The notes beneath the pieces are model-generated. The model did no database searches and was not told the origin of the DNA. It saw nothing but the letters and a program-made list of their open reading frames with translations. A stretch of 64,000 nucleotides of DNA from Bradyrhizobium arachidis (lineage in GTDB: Bacteria; Pseudomonadota; Alphaproteobacteria; Rhizobiales; Xanthobacteraceae): positions 3,906,001-3,970,000 of the forward strand of contig NZ_CP030050.1 of the NCBI RefSeq assembly GCF_015291705.1, read 5' to 3'. Made by a program: the position numbers and the translations under genes. Positions 33,826 to 43,620 of this stretch are shown here, piece after piece. How positions within the stretch are numbered: the first letter of the stretch is position 1; every line of letters starts with the position of its first letter.

Positions 33826-35262
33826 ATGAACGACTTCCGCAAAGAGACAGACAGCCTGGGCGAGGTGAACGTTCCCGCGGACAAGCTCTGGGGCGCGCAG
33901 ACGCAACGTTCACTCGAGCATTTCAGCATCGGCAGGGACCTGATGCCGCGCGAGATGATCCAGGCCTATGCGATCCTGAAGAAGGCGGCTGCGAACGCCA
34001 ATTACGCCGGCGGCCGTCTCGGCGGCAAGATCCACAAGCTGATCGTCCACGTCTGTGACGAGATTCTCGCGGGGCAGCATCACGATATGTTCCCCCTTCA
34101 CGTCTGGATGACGGGGAGCGGAACGCAATTCAACATGAACGTGAACGAGGTGATTTCGAACCGGTGCTGCCAGCTCGCTGGCACCGCTCTCGGCAGCAAG
34201 ATGCCGGTCCATCCGAACGATCATGTCAACATGTCGCAATCGTCGAACGACAGCTTCCCCTCGGCCATGTATGTCGCGGCCGCGCTGAACGTGACGGAAC
34301 GCCTCATTCCTGCGGTCGCGGCCTTGCATGACGCGATCGCGGCGAAGTCGAGCCAGTGGGACGACATTGTCAAGATCGGTCGAACCCACATGCAGGATGC
34401 CACCCCGCTGACGCTCGGGCAGGAGTGGTCCGGCTACGCCGTCATGCTCGCCGACAATCTGGTCCGCATCAACGACGCGCTCAAGGGCGTTTACCGGCTC
34501 GCGCTGGGCGGCACGGCCGTCGGCACCGGCATCAACGCAGCACCGGGTTTTGCAGAAGCAGTCGCCGCCGAGATCGCGCGGTTGACCGGCTTGCCCTTCG
34601 TCAGCGCACCGAACAAATTCGCCGTGCAAGGCGCGCACGACGCGCTGGTGCAACTCTCGGGTACACTGCGTACGCTTGCCGGCTCGCTCTACAAGATCGC
34701 AAACGACATCCGCCTTTTGTCCTGCGGTCCGCGCGCGGGCTTTGCCGAGCTGCACATTCCCGAGAACGAGCCGGGCTCATCGATCATGCCGGGCAAGGTC
34801 AATCCGACCCAGGCGGAAGCGTTGACGATGATCGCGGTGCAGGTGATGGCGAACGACGTTGCCGTCGGGTTCGGGGGCGCCGGCGGCTACCTGGAGATGA
34901 ACGTCTACAAGCCTCTGATCATCCACAACATCGCCCAGTCCGTCACCATCCTCACCGACGGCTGCACTAATTTCCGTACCTTCCTCGTCGAGGGTACCGA
35001 GCCGAACCGCAGGAAGATCCAGGAGTATGTCGAGAGGTCGCTGATGCTCGTGACGGCGCTGGCGCCGGTGATCGGCTACGACAAGGCGTCGCGCATCGCG
35101 CACTACGCGATGGACAACGATCTCACGTTGAAATCGGCCGCGCTGAAGCTCGGCTTTGTGACCGAGCCCGAGTTCGACCGCATCGTGGATCCCGCCAAGA
35201 TGGTCAAGCCTTACGTTGCTGAGGTCAAGGTGCCGCTCGCAATCGGTGCGAAGGCCGGTTGA
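33826..35262 (+). CDS. fumC: Class II fumarase (fumarate hydratase)
   Basis: 478 residues from the ATG at 33826, with GAGAGGC upstream; a GTG at 33808 is less likely. The superfamily signature [11 protein letters not shown] is at 317-327 with the mobile-loop Ser. [14 protein letters not shown] in the first third and the LMLVTAL-x-P-IGYDKA tail favour fumarase over aspartase. It hydrates fumarate to L-malate in the TCA cycle and is a soluble homotetramer without an iron-sulfur cluster, so it tolerates oxidants. Mqo, two genes on, uses the malate. Confidence 0.93.
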   Translation: MNDFRKETDSLGEVNVPADKLWGAQTQRSLEHFSIGRDLMPREMIQAYAILKKAAANANYAGGRLGGKIHKLIVHVCDEILAGQHHDMFPLHVWMTGSGTQFNMNVNEVISNRCCQLAGTALGSKMPVHPNDHVNMSQSSNDSFPSAMYVAAALNVTERLIPAVAALHDAIAAKSSQWDDIVKIGRTHMQDATPLTLGQEWSGYAVMLADNLVRINDALKGVYRLALGGTAVGTGINAAPGFAEAVAAEIARLTGLPFVSAPNKFAVQGAHDALVQLSGTLRTLAGSLYKIANDIRLLSCGPRAGFAELHIPENEPGSSIMPGKVNPTQAEALTMIAVQVMANDVAVGFGGAGGYLEMNVYKPLIIHNIAQSVTILTDGCTNFRTFLVEGTEPNRRKIQEYVERSLMLVTALAPVIGYDKASRIAHYAMDNDLTLKSAALKLGFVTEPEFDRIVDPAKMVKPYVAEVKVPLAIGAKAG

Positions 35263-35332
35263 GGGAGCAAGGCTGCGATCGGGCCCGTACAGCACCGCGC
35301 ATCAAAGCAACGACAATGCAAGGAGAGATACC

Positions 35333-35737
35333 ATGATCCGCTGTGTGCGCCTGTGGACGGGAGAGGACAACAACTCGCATTTCGAGGAAGGGTACCTTGA
35401 GTTCGAACCGGGCCAGCGTGGCGATTTTCTGACCGGCAAGATCGATGCCCTCAGTGTTTCCTTCCAGGAGACGGAATCGGGTGGCGCTTTCGCCTGGCAC
35501 ACCGCGCCGGTCCGCCAGCTCGTGCTCACGCTGAGCGGAACACTCGATTTCCAGACGCGTGACGGTCACCACTTCCTGATTCACCCCGGCAACGTCTTGC
35601 TGGCCGAGGACACCGCGGGTTCAGGCCACAGCTGGAAACTGACCGACGATTCCTCCTGGCGGCGTGCCTACGTGATCCTGCAGCCCGGAGCAGAGGTGCC
35701 GTTCCGCGCCAAAGCGCGGCAATCCGTGCGGGCTTGA
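35333..35737 (+). CDS. Small cupin-domain protein
   Basis: 134 residues from the ATG at 35333, which has AAGGAGAG upstream; the frame runs back into fumC without a better start. A single cupin barrel fills most of it (FAWHTAP, then a Gly-rich turn, IHPGNVLLAED, GSGHSW). The metal-binding His set is only partly conserved, so it may be a non-catalytic sugar- or metabolite-binding cupin. It lies between fumC and mqo on the same strand. Role in malate or fumarate metabolism is suggested only by place. Confidence 0.8.
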   Translation: MIRCVRLWTGEDNNSHFEEGYLEFEPGQRGDFLTGKIDALSVSFQETESGGAFAWHTAPVRQLVLTLSGTLDFQTRDGHHFLIHPGNVLLAEDTAGSGHSWKLTDDSSWRRAYVILQPGAEVPFRAKARQSVRA

Positions 35738-35779
35738 TCGAGCCATCCGAACTAACAACACCCAACGAAGGAAAAAGCC

Positions 35780-37318
35780 ATGTCAGGAGCTTCCGACCGC
35801 GAGATCGACGTTGTCCTTATCGGCGCAGGCATCATGAGCGCGACCCTCGGCGTCTTTCTTAAGGAGCTCGAGCCGTCGTTGTCGATCCAGATGTTCGAGG
35901 TTCTCGGAGATTGCGCGCAGGAAAGCTCCGATTCCTGGAACAATGCCGGGACCGGCCACGCGGCAAACTGCGAGATGAACTACACGCCGCAGCGGCCGGA
36001 CGGCAGCATCGACATCTCCAAGGCGCTCCAGGTCAATGTCGAGTTCGATCTATCCCGGCAGTTCTGGTCTTACCTCGTCGGGCAGGGTGCGATAGCCGAC
36101 CCGCGGTCCTTCATCCACCCGGTCCCGCATATGAGCTTCGTGCACGGCGCGGAGAACGTTGAATTCCTGCGGAAGCGGTTCAAGGCGATGTCGGCCCATC
36201 ATTGCTATGAGGGCATGGAGCATACCGAGGATCCCAAGAAGATTGCCGAATGGGCGCCGCTGGTCATGGATGGAAGGACTGGGGATGAGCCGGTTGCAGC
36301 AACGCGGATCATCACCGGTACCGACGTCGATTATGGCGCGTTGACGCATCTGTTGGTTAGTCATCTCGTCAGCCAGCCGGGCTGCGCGGTCCGCTACAGC
36401 AGCTGCGTCACCGGACTTGACCGGGAGCAGGGCGGTCGGTGGCGGATCGAGGTCCGTGACACCGCCAGCGGCGAGACGCGATCGGTTCGCGCGAAGTTCG
36501 TCTTCATCGGCGCCGGCGGCGGTGCGCTGCCGTTGCTCGAGAAGTCCGGGATTCCGGAGGGGCGCGGCTATGGCGGCTTCCCGGTCAGCGGGATCTGGCT
36601 GCGCTGCGACGATCCGGAGATCAACCGGCGCCACCATGCCAAGGTCTACGGCAAGGCCGCGGTCGGCTCGCCGCCGATGTCGGTTCCGCATCTCGACACG
36701 CGCGTGATCGGCGGCCAGCACTCGTTGTTGTTCGGGCCTTATGCCGGCTTCTCAAGCAAGTTCCTCAAGCACGGCTCGCTGCTGGACCTGTTTGAGTCCA
36801 TTCGTCCAGCGAACGTCAAGCCGCTGCTGTCCGTGGCGCGCGACAATTTTGACCTCACCGAATATCTGGTCGGGCAGGTGCTCCAGTCCGAGGGCCATCG
36901 TCTGGCAGCGCTCGACGAATACTTCCCGAAGGCCGATCCGAAGGACTGGAGGCTGCAGGTGGCCGGCCAGCGCGTCCAGATCATCAAGCCCGACGTCAAG
37001 CGCGGCGGATTGCTCGAGTTCGGCACCGAGCTCGTCGGCGCCGACGATCATTCGCTGGTCGCCCTTCTTGGCGCCTCGCCGGGCGCCTCCACCGCGGCGT
37101 TCATCGCCATCAGCGTGCTCGAAAAGTGCTTCGCCGGCGAGCTGACGGCAAGCGCCTGGCTGCCGAGGCTGAAGCAGATCATTCCGTCCTATGGCGTCTC
37201 GCTGATCCAGGATGCGGATCTCTGCCGCCAGATCCGCGCCGCGACGGCAGAGGTGCTCAAGGTCGACAACATCCCGCAGCCGGCCGCACGCGCGCCGGCG
37301 GTCGCGAAGCGGGCGTGA
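35780..37318 (+). CDS. mqo: Malate:quinone oxidoreductase
   Basis: 512 residues, normal for Mqo. The N-terminal FAD-binding fold has GAGIMSA at about 15-21, and the family stretches SSDSWNNAGTGHAA and EMNYTP follow. GGAAAAAG precedes the ATG. It is a peripheral membrane enzyme that oxidises L-malate to oxaloacetate and passes electrons to quinone. The direct neighbour is a quinol oxidase, so the pair could form a short NADH-free respiratory chain. A cytoplasmic malate dehydrogenase presumably exists elsewhere. Confidence 0.94.
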   Translation: MSGASDREIDVVLIGAGIMSATLGVFLKELEPSLSIQMFEVLGDCAQESSDSWNNAGTGHAANCEMNYTPQRPDGSIDISKALQVNVEFDLSRQFWSYLVGQGAIADPRSFIHPVPHMSFVHGAENVEFLRKRFKAMSAHHCYEGMEHTEDPKKIAEWAPLVMDGRTGDEPVAATRIITGTDVDYGALTHLLVSHLVSQPGCAVRYSSCVTGLDREQGGRWRIEVRDTASGETRSVRAKFVFIGAGGGALPLLEKSGIPEGRGYGGFPVSGIWLRCDDPEINRRHHAKVYGKAAVGSPPMSVPHLDTRVIGGQHSLLFGPYAGFSSKFLKHGSLLDLFESIRPANVKPLLSVARDNFDLTEYLVGQVLQSEGHRLAALDEYFPKADPKDWRLQVAGQRVQIIKPDVKRGGLLEFGTELVGADDHSLVALLGASPGASTAAFIAISVLEKCFAGELTASAWLPRLKQIIPSYGVSLIQDADLCRQIRAATAEVLKVDNIPQPAARAPAVAKRA

Positions 37319-37336
37319 GTAAAGAGGGGGCTTGCC

Positions 37337-38737
37337 ATGGACCCGACGGCGCTTCTCCTCTCGCGGCTGCAGTTCGCCTTCACGATCTCGTTCCACATCA
37401 TCTTCCCGGCGTTCACGATCGGGCTCGCCGCCTGGCTCACCGTGCTCGAAGCGATGCACCAGTACAGCGGCAGGCCCGTTTATCGGACCCTGTTCGAGTT
37501 CTGGCTCAAGATCTTCGGCGTCGCCTTCGGCATGGGCGTGGTATCGGGCGTGGTGATGGCGTTCCAGTTCGGAACGAACTGGAGCGTGCTCTCGAAGATG
37601 TCGGGGCCGATCCAGGGGCCGTTGCTATCCTACGAGACGTTCACCGCCTTCATGCTGGAGGCCGGCTTCTTCGGCATCCTCATCTTCGGCCGGCCGCGGG
37701 TGCCGCCCTGGTTCTACCTGTTCTCCACCGCAATGGTCGCGGTCGGCACCACGCTGTCGGCATTCTGGATCATGGTCAACAACAGCTGGATGCAAGTGCC
37801 GACCGGCTATGTCCTTCAGAACGGCCAGTTCGTTCCGAACGACTGGGTACAGATCATCTTCAATCGGGTGGTCTGGGTCCGCTTCCCGCACATGCTGCTC
37901 GCTTCTTATCTCACCGGCGCCTTCTGCGTGGCGGCGACCGGGGCGTGGTACCTGCTGCGGCGGACCTATCGCGCCGAGGCGCATGTGATGCTGCGCATGG
38001 GTCTTGCGCTCGCGGCGGTGCTGCTTCCGGTGCAGCTCTTCATCGGGCATCTCGTCGGGGACTACGTGCACGACTATCAGCCGGCGAAGTTCGCCGCGAT
38101 CGAGGCGCGCTGGCATGACGAGCAGCCGGCCTCCGAGGTGCTGATCGCGATCCCGGATTCGAGCACCGAATCGAACAGATACGCGATTTCGATTCCGGTG
38201 CTCGGCAGCATCATCGCAAGCATGAGTCTGAGCTCGAAGGAGGTCGGCCTGACCAGCTTCGCGCCGCAGGACCGGCCGCCGGTGGCGATCCCGTTCTTTG
38301 CCTTCCGTATCATGGTCGGCTGCGGCTTCGTGATGCTGGGACTGGCCTGGCTCGGGACCTGGCTCGGGCTCAAGCACCGGCTCGAGCGCAGCCGCGTGCT
38401 GCTGTGGGGCATCTTCCTCAGCTTTCCATTGCCCTGGATCGGGATCCTGACCGGATGGTACACCGCGGAGGTTGGCCGCCAGCCGTGGACCATCTACGGC
38501 GTGTTGCGGACCGCTGACGCCGTGACGCCGTTCCTGACGGCGTCCGCCGCTATGACCTCGCTGATCCTGTTCGTCGCGGTCTACGCCTTCATCTTCTCGT
38601 TCGGGACCTACTACATCTATCGGCTGCTGCGCGCCGGGCCGGCGGGGCTTGGCGGCAAGCCATTGCATGTTCCGGTGCCCAACCGGCCGATGTCGCTCGC
38701 CGACAAGATGCCGGCAATCGCCGAAGCGGGAGAATAG
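37337..38737 (+). CDS. cydA: Cytochrome bd-type quinol oxidase subunit I (cyanide-insensitive type)
   Basis: 466 residues with nine membrane helices expected. The high-spin haem ligand is probably His20 (SFHIIFPAF) and the conserved GWYTAEVGRQPW segment is in the C-terminal third. Its length and the short Q loop place it with CioA rather than E. coli CydA (522 residues). It oxidises quinol and reduces O2 to water without proton pumping, with high oxygen affinity or cyanide resistance depending on the member. GAGGGGG precedes the ATG. Two bases separate it from cydB. Confidence 0.94.
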   Translation: MDPTALLLSRLQFAFTISFHIIFPAFTIGLAAWLTVLEAMHQYSGRPVYRTLFEFWLKIFGVAFGMGVVSGVVMAFQFGTNWSVLSKMSGPIQGPLLSYETFTAFMLEAGFFGILIFGRPRVPPWFYLFSTAMVAVGTTLSAFWIMVNNSWMQVPTGYVLQNGQFVPNDWVQIIFNRVVWVRFPHMLLASYLTGAFCVAATGAWYLLRRTYRAEAHVMLRMGLALAAVLLPVQLFIGHLVGDYVHDYQPAKFAAIEARWHDEQPASEVLIAIPDSSTESNRYAISIPVLGSIIASMSLSSKEVGLTSFAPQDRPPVAIPFFAFRIMVGCGFVMLGLAWLGTWLGLKHRLERSRVLLWGIFLSFPLPWIGILTGWYTAEVGRQPWTIYGVLRTADAVTPFLTASAAMTSLILFVAVYAFIFSFGTYYIYRLLRAGPAGLGGKPLHVPVPNRPMSLADKMPAIAEAGE

Positions 38738-38739
38738 CC

Positions 38740-39726
38740 ATGGTGACGTTCTGGGTTGCACTTCTTGCCATCAGTACCCTGATCTATCTCCTTCTGGACG
38801 GATTCGACCTCGGCGTCGGGATGCTGTTTGGCTTTGCCGGCAACGAGGCGAATCGTGAGGCGATGCTGCGCACGATCGCTCCCGTCTGGGACGGGAACGA
38901 AACCTGGCTGATCGTCACCGGCGTGATCATGTGGGGCGCGTTTCCCGTGGTCTATTCCATGCTGCTGTCCGCGCTCTATATCCCGGTGCTGGTCATGCTT
39001 CTGGGACTGATCCTGCGTGGGGTGGCATTCGAGTTTCGCGGCAAGGCATCGCGCTCGCGCTGGATCTGGGACGTCAGCTTCATCGCGGGATCGTTTGCCG
39101 CGAGCTTCATGCAGGGCGCGATGGTCGGAGCGCTGGTCGAGGGACTAGAATTCTCGAACGGCGAATATGCCGGAGGCACCTTCGGCTGGCTGACGACCTT
39201 TTCGGTCTTGTGCGGGATCGGCCTGTGCTTCGGTTACGCGTTGCTCGGTGCGTGCTGGCTCGTGAGGAAGTGCGATGGTCCCGTCCGAGACGCGACGCGG
39301 CATCTGGTTCCGTTGCTTGCGGTCGCCGTGCTGGCTTTCCTCGTTGTCGTCTTCACACATGCCCTGATCGAACATCTGCCCATTCTGCGCCGATGGATCG
39401 AACGGCCCTATCTGTTCGTGTTCCCCCTCATCGGCGCGGGCGCCGCCTCGGTTCTCGCCACGAGCATCGTGCGCCACGACGATTATTGGCCATTCCACAT
39501 GGTTTCACTGATCTTTGCCGCGGCGTTCGGCACGCTCGCTCTATCGTTTTGGCCCTACATGATCCCGTTCGTCATCACGATCGACGAGGCCGCGGCGCCT
39601 CATTCGAGTCTCGCATTCATGTTTTGGGGTGCCGGCCTGTTCGTGTTTCCGCTGATGCTGCTCTATGTCGCGGTCGGTTATCGCGTGTTCCGCGGCAAGG
39701 CGGCCCCGGCCGCTGATCACTACTGA
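38740..39726 (+). CDS. cydB: Cytochrome bd-type quinol oxidase subunit II
   Basis: 328 residues with eight or nine helices and the family start FWVALLAISTLIYLLLDGFDLGVG. GGGAGAATAG precedes the ATG. It is the structural partner of CydA. No CydX-like small subunit frame fits in the 38 bases before the terminator, and no cydDC assembly transporter is in the window, as is common for CIO-type operons. Confidence 0.94.
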   Translation: MVTFWVALLAISTLIYLLLDGFDLGVGMLFGFAGNEANREAMLRTIAPVWDGNETWLIVTGVIMWGAFPVVYSMLLSALYIPVLVMLLGLILRGVAFEFRGKASRSRWIWDVSFIAGSFAASFMQGAMVGALVEGLEFSNGEYAGGTFGWLTTFSVLCGIGLCFGYALLGACWLVRKCDGPVRDATRHLVPLLAVAVLAFLVVVFTHALIEHLPILRRWIERPYLFVFPLIGAGAASVLATSIVRHDDYWPFHMVSLIFAAAFGTLALSFWPYMIPFVITIDEAAAPHSSLAFMFWGAGLFVFPLMLLYVAVGYRVFRGKAAPAADHY

Positions 39727-39764
39727 CCGCCGTGCGCTCGAACTTGCTGTGGGTTGCATAAAAA

Positions 39765-39790
39765 GAAAGGCGCCGGTTTCGGCGCCTTTC
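39765..39790. terminator. Bidirectional terminator between cydB and the bicupin gene
   Basis: A perfect 10-base stem GAAAGGCGCC/GGCGCCTTTC with a 6-base loop. On the minus strand it is followed by TTTTTATG, a strong end for the bicupin transcript. On the plus strand it follows cydB by 38 bases. Confidence 0.8.
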
Positions 39791-39811
39791 TCATTGAGGA
39801 CCCGAAGTCTT

Positions 39812-41059
39812 TCAGGACTTGGGCATGACGCCCGGGCCGTTGTCCGGCCATTGCGCGATCAGCTTCTCGTCGATGTTGAAATGCTGGGCGACCAGGCTGG
39901 GCGGCGTGTGCGTCAACCAGTTGGAGAGCGAGACCTCCTCGTAGCGCGGCGCACGGAACACGCCGATGAACTGCAGCTCGGTGTCGCCGACATTCTCGAC
40001 GTAATGGCCGAGATTGCGCCGGACATAGCCGATATCGCCGGCCGAGAAGTCCGTCGTCAGCGCATTGGGGCCGGTGTCGAACACCGTCATCCGCGCCCTG
40101 CCCTTGATGTAGTACTGCCATTCGTCGGCGTTCGGATGCCAGTGCATCTCCCGCACCGCGCCTGGCGGCATCGTCACCAGCGCCGCTGCGACGGTGGTGG
40201 CGACTTTGAAGTTGCTGCTGTCGGCGACGCGGATGCTGCCGGCCGAGCTCTCCTTGACCGGGGTCGAGCTGCCAAGCGAATGGATGAAGGGGTAGGGTGG
40301 CGCTTCGGCGTGTTTGGCGACCGCAGCGCGATCGGCGGCGAGATCGCCGGGTACGGTGCCCTGGAATATCCAGCGATTGTGCAGCGGGATCTTCGCGAAG
40401 GCATCCACCGGCACACCAAAGTTCTTCGCCAGCACCTCGGGCGGGGTATGGGCGAACCAATCCGTCACCAGCAGCGTGTTGAACTCATTGGCGTGGCCGT
40501 CATCAAAGCAGATCACGAATTCGCAGCCGTCGGGGCCCAAGCCCTGCAGCGAATGCGGTGCGCCCGCGGGAAAATACCAGAGGTCGCCGGCCTTGAGGTC
40601 GCCGACATAGGGGCGCCCCTGCGCGTCGAGCACGGTGATACGGCAGCTGCCGTAGGTCATGATCGCCCATTCGGCGGCCTGGTGCCAGTGCAGCTCACGG
40701 ATGCCGCCGGCGGACAGGCGCATGTTGACGCCGGAGATTTCTTTGGAGATGGCGAAGTCCTCGACGGTGACCTGACGGGCCCAGCCGCCATCCTGGATGC
40801 GTCTTGGCGCGTTGTTGAACGAGGCCCAATCCATCGGCAGGCCGCCGACGTCGGTCGCGGGCGGGGTCTGCGCGGAGGGGAATTGCTTGGCCAGCACGGG
40901 GTTCTGCGGACCGGGATCGGTCAGGCTGCCGGGGCTCTTGGCATTCACGGCGCCTTGCGGCGGCTCGTCCGGATTGCCGAAGGTTGCGGCCTGCGCACTG
41001 GAGCCGACTATGGCGGCGCCCGCCGCGGACATGGCCAACAGATCACGTCTTGAAAACAT
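39812..41059 (-). CDS. Bicupin of the oxalate decarboxylase family, Tat-exported
   Basis: 415 residues from the ATG at 41059, chosen for AGGAG upstream and a twin-arginine signal (SRRDLLAM at 3-10, cleavage after AQA near 24). Cupin 1 keeps His124, His126, Glu130 and His169; cupin 2 keeps His306, His308, Glu313 and His352, so both barrels can bind Mn. The SENS lid of Bacillus OxdC, which sets decarboxylase chemistry, is not obvious at about 186-194 (DDGHANEFN). Oxalate decarboxylase is the default call, but oxalate oxidase or another carboxylate is possible. It acts in the periplasm, outside oxalyl-CoA metabolism. Confidence 0.85.
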   Translation of the reverse strand: MFSRRDLLAMSAAGAAIVGSSAQAATFGNPDEPPQGAVNAKSPGSLTDPGPQNPVLAKQFPSAQTPPATDVGGLPMDWASFNNAPRRIQDGGWARQVTVEDFAISKEISGVNMRLSAGGIRELHWHQAAEWAIMTYGSCRITVLDAQGRPYVGDLKAGDLWYFPAGAPHSLQGLGPDGCEFVICFDDGHANEFNTLLVTDWFAHTPPEVLAKNFGVPVDAFAKIPLHNRWIFQGTVPGDLAADRAAVAKHAEAPPYPFIHSLGSSTPVKESSAGSIRVADSSNFKVATTVAAALVTMPPGAVREMHWHPNADEWQYYIKGRARMTVFDTGPNALTTDFSAGDIGYVRRNLGHYVENVGDTELQFIGVFRAPRYEEVSLSNWLTHTPPSLVAQHFNIDEKLIAQWPDNGPGVMPKS

Positions 41060-41305
41060 CTTGGGTCGCTCCTGAAAAGACGAAAGGCCTCCATCGCAAT
41101 GGGGCTCCAACCTCCAAACCTAGTTTCCGCTTCCCGTTTCAGCTTCCGTGAACGGCGCTCTTTTTGCTGGAATGCACTGGCTGCTGCTGCCAGCAGGCCG
41201 GGGCCGAACGTGGCAATTGCGAAATTGTGCTTCGTTTTGAAAAGACGGCTCTGCCTACACGATCCTTAACTGGCCGGGAGAATTGCCATACCGAGAGATG
41301 TCCAG

Positions 41306-43603
41306 ATGACCACGAAATCGGTTCGTCCCTACCGTGAACCCGCCGGCGGCTGGGGTGCACTCAAGGCACTCAGCGAGGCGCTTCTGGTGCAACGGGTGCC
41401 GCTGAAGGGTGCAGCGACGCTCCGACGGATGAACCAGCCGGAAGGTTTTGATTGCCCCGGCTGCGCCTGGCCAGATCCGAAGCACACGTCGTCATTCGAA
41501 TTCTGCGAGAATGGCGGCAAGGCGATCGCCTGGGAAGCGACGTCGAAGCGCTGCACCCCCGAATTCTTCGCCGAGCACACCGTCACCGAGCTCGCGAGCT
41601 GGAGCGACTACGATCTCGAAATGGTCGGGCGGCTCACGCATCCTATGGCCTATGATGCCGCATCCGACCGCTATCTTCCCGTGGAGTGGAACGACGCGTT
41701 CGACATGATCGGGCGTGAGCTTAAGGCATTGCCGGATCCGAACATGGCAGAGTTCTATACGTCCGGGCGGACCTCGAACGAGGCGGCGTTCCTCTATCAG
41801 CTGTTCGTGCGCGAATACGGCACCAACAATTTCCCCGACTGCTCGAACATGTGCCATGAGGCGACCAGCGTCGGCCTGCCGCACTCGCTTGGGGTCGGCA
41901 AGGGCACCGTGCTGCTGGAGGATTTCGACAAGGCCGATTGCATCTTCATCTTCGGCCAGAATCCTGGCACCAACAGTCCGCGGATGATGACCAGCCTGCG
42001 CAATGCGGCCCGCCGCGGCGCCTCCATTATCTCATTCAATCCGTTCCGCGAGCGGGCGCTCGAGCGTTTCCAGGCGCCGCAGAGCCCCGTCGAGATGATT
42101 ACGCTGTCGTCGACGACGATCAGCTCGAAGCTGTTCCAGGTGCGGGTCGGCGGCGACGTCGCCGTCCTCAAGGGGATCATGAAGATCCTGGTGGAGGTGG
42201 ATGAAGCCGCCCGCGCTGCTGAGCAGCCGGAGATCCTCGATTGGGATTTCATTCGCGGTCACACCGTCGGAGTTGAAGCGCTGATCGACGATCTCAAGCG
42301 CACGCAATGGCCCGACATCGAACGCCAGTCCGGCCTGACGCGCGAGGACATGGAATATGCGGCCGGCGCCTATATGAAGGCGGAGCGCGCCATTCTCGTC
42401 TACGGCATGGGCATTACGCAGCATTGGCGTGGTGCAAACAACGTCCAGCAGATCGCCAATCTCGCGCTGCTGCGCGGCAATGTCGGGCGCGAAGGCGCCG
42501 GCGTCTGCCCGGTTCGCGGCCATTCCAACGTGCAGGGGGATCGGACCGTGGGGATCACGGAGGTCCCCAAGACCGACTTCCTCGAGCGTCTGGAGCAACG
42601 CTTCGGCTTCAAGCCTCCGTCCGCGCCGGGACACAACGTGGTGACCGCGCTGGAAGCCATGATCCGCGGCGAGGTGAAGGCCTTCTTCGCGATGGGCGGC
42701 AATTTCGCCGCGGCCATTCCGGATTGGCAGGCGACGCAGGCGGCGCTCGGCAAGCTCGATCTGACCGTCCACGTCTCGACCAAGCTCAACCGCAGCCACC
42801 TGATCCACGGCCGCGCCGCCCTGATCCTGCCGTGCCTCGGCCGCACGGAGATCGATATCCAGGCGACGGGGCCGCAGTCGATCACGGTGGAGGACTCGAT
42901 GTCGATGGTGCATGCGTCCGGCGGACGCAACAAGCCAGCGTCGGAGCATCTGCGCAGCGAGGTCGCGATCATCGCCGGTGTCGCCAAGGCGACGCTGGGC
43001 GAGCGCACGGTGGTCGACTGGGATGGCTTCGTTGCCGACTACGACCGCATTCGCGATGCGATCGAGGCGGTGTTGCCGATCTTCCAGGGCTACAATGCCC
43101 GCATCCGCGTCCCCGGCGGCTTCCATCTCACCTCGACGGCGCGCGAGCGCATCTGGGCGACGCCGTCGGGCAAGGCCAACTTCCTGGTCTTTCCGGGCTG
43201 CGGCGAGGATCCGCCGCAGAGTGATGACGATTTCCTGTGGCTCACCACCATACGCAGCCACGACCAGTACAACACCACGCTCTACTCGATGTCGGACCGC
43301 TATCGCGGCGTGTTCGGCCAGCGCGACGTCGTGTTCCTCAACGAATACGAGTTGAAGAGGAGGGGGTTGGCTGACGGCGATCGCGTCGATCTGATCACCG
43401 CCTCGACCGATGGCGCCAATCGTATCGTGCGCAACTTTCGCGTCGTGGCCTATTCCTTCCCGACCGGCTGCTGTGCGGCGTACTACCCGGAGACCAATCC
43501 GCTGGTCCCGCTCTATGCCCGCGATCCCCTCAGCTTCACGCCGTCATACAAGGGCATTCCGATCCGTCTGGTGCGTTCGACCGGCCTGGAGCAACAGGGG
43601 TAA
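41306..43603 (+). CDS. FdhF/YdeP-family molybdopterin oxidoreductase
   Basis: 765 residues, normal for the FdhF/YdeP family (about 760). An N-terminal Cys pair (CPGC near 50-53, another Cys near 67) is all that remains of the usual iron-sulfur region. The molybdopterin-binding parts follow (TSNEAAFLYQLF, FGQNPGTNSPRM, GNVGREGAGVCPVRGHSN). YdeP is linked to acid resistance in E. coli, but its substrate is unknown. FdhD in the same region is a likely maturation factor. No membrane anchor, signal or electron-transfer subunit accompanies it. Confidence 0.88.
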   Translation: MTTKSVRPYREPAGGWGALKALSEALLVQRVPLKGAATLRRMNQPEGFDCPGCAWPDPKHTSSFEFCENGGKAIAWEATSKRCTPEFFAEHTVTELASWSDYDLEMVGRLTHPMAYDAASDRYLPVEWNDAFDMIGRELKALPDPNMAEFYTSGRTSNEAAFLYQLFVREYGTNNFPDCSNMCHEATSVGLPHSLGVGKGTVLLEDFDKADCIFIFGQNPGTNSPRMMTSLRNAARRGASIISFNPFRERALERFQAPQSPVEMITLSSTTISSKLFQVRVGGDVAVLKGIMKILVEVDEAARAAEQPEILDWDFIRGHTVGVEALIDDLKRTQWPDIERQSGLTREDMEYAAGAYMKAERAILVYGMGITQHWRGANNVQQIANLALLRGNVGREGAGVCPVRGHSNVQGDRTVGITEVPKTDFLERLEQRFGFKPPSAPGHNVVTALEAMIRGEVKAFFAMGGNFAAAIPDWQATQAALGKLDLTVHVSTKLNRSHLIHGRAALILPCLGRTEIDIQATGPQSITVEDSMSMVHASGGRNKPASEHLRSEVAIIAGVAKATLGERTVVDWDGFVADYDRIRDAIEAVLPIFQGYNARIRVPGGFHLTSTARERIWATPSGKANFLVFPGCGEDPPQSDDDFLWLTTIRSHDQYNTTLYSMSDRYRGVFGQRDVVFLNEYELKRRGLADGDRVDLITASTDGANRIVRNFRVVAYSFPTGCCAAYYPETNPLVPLYARDPLSFTPSYKGIPIRLVRSTGLEQQG

Positions 43604-43620
43604 TCGCGGAACAGTCGCGG

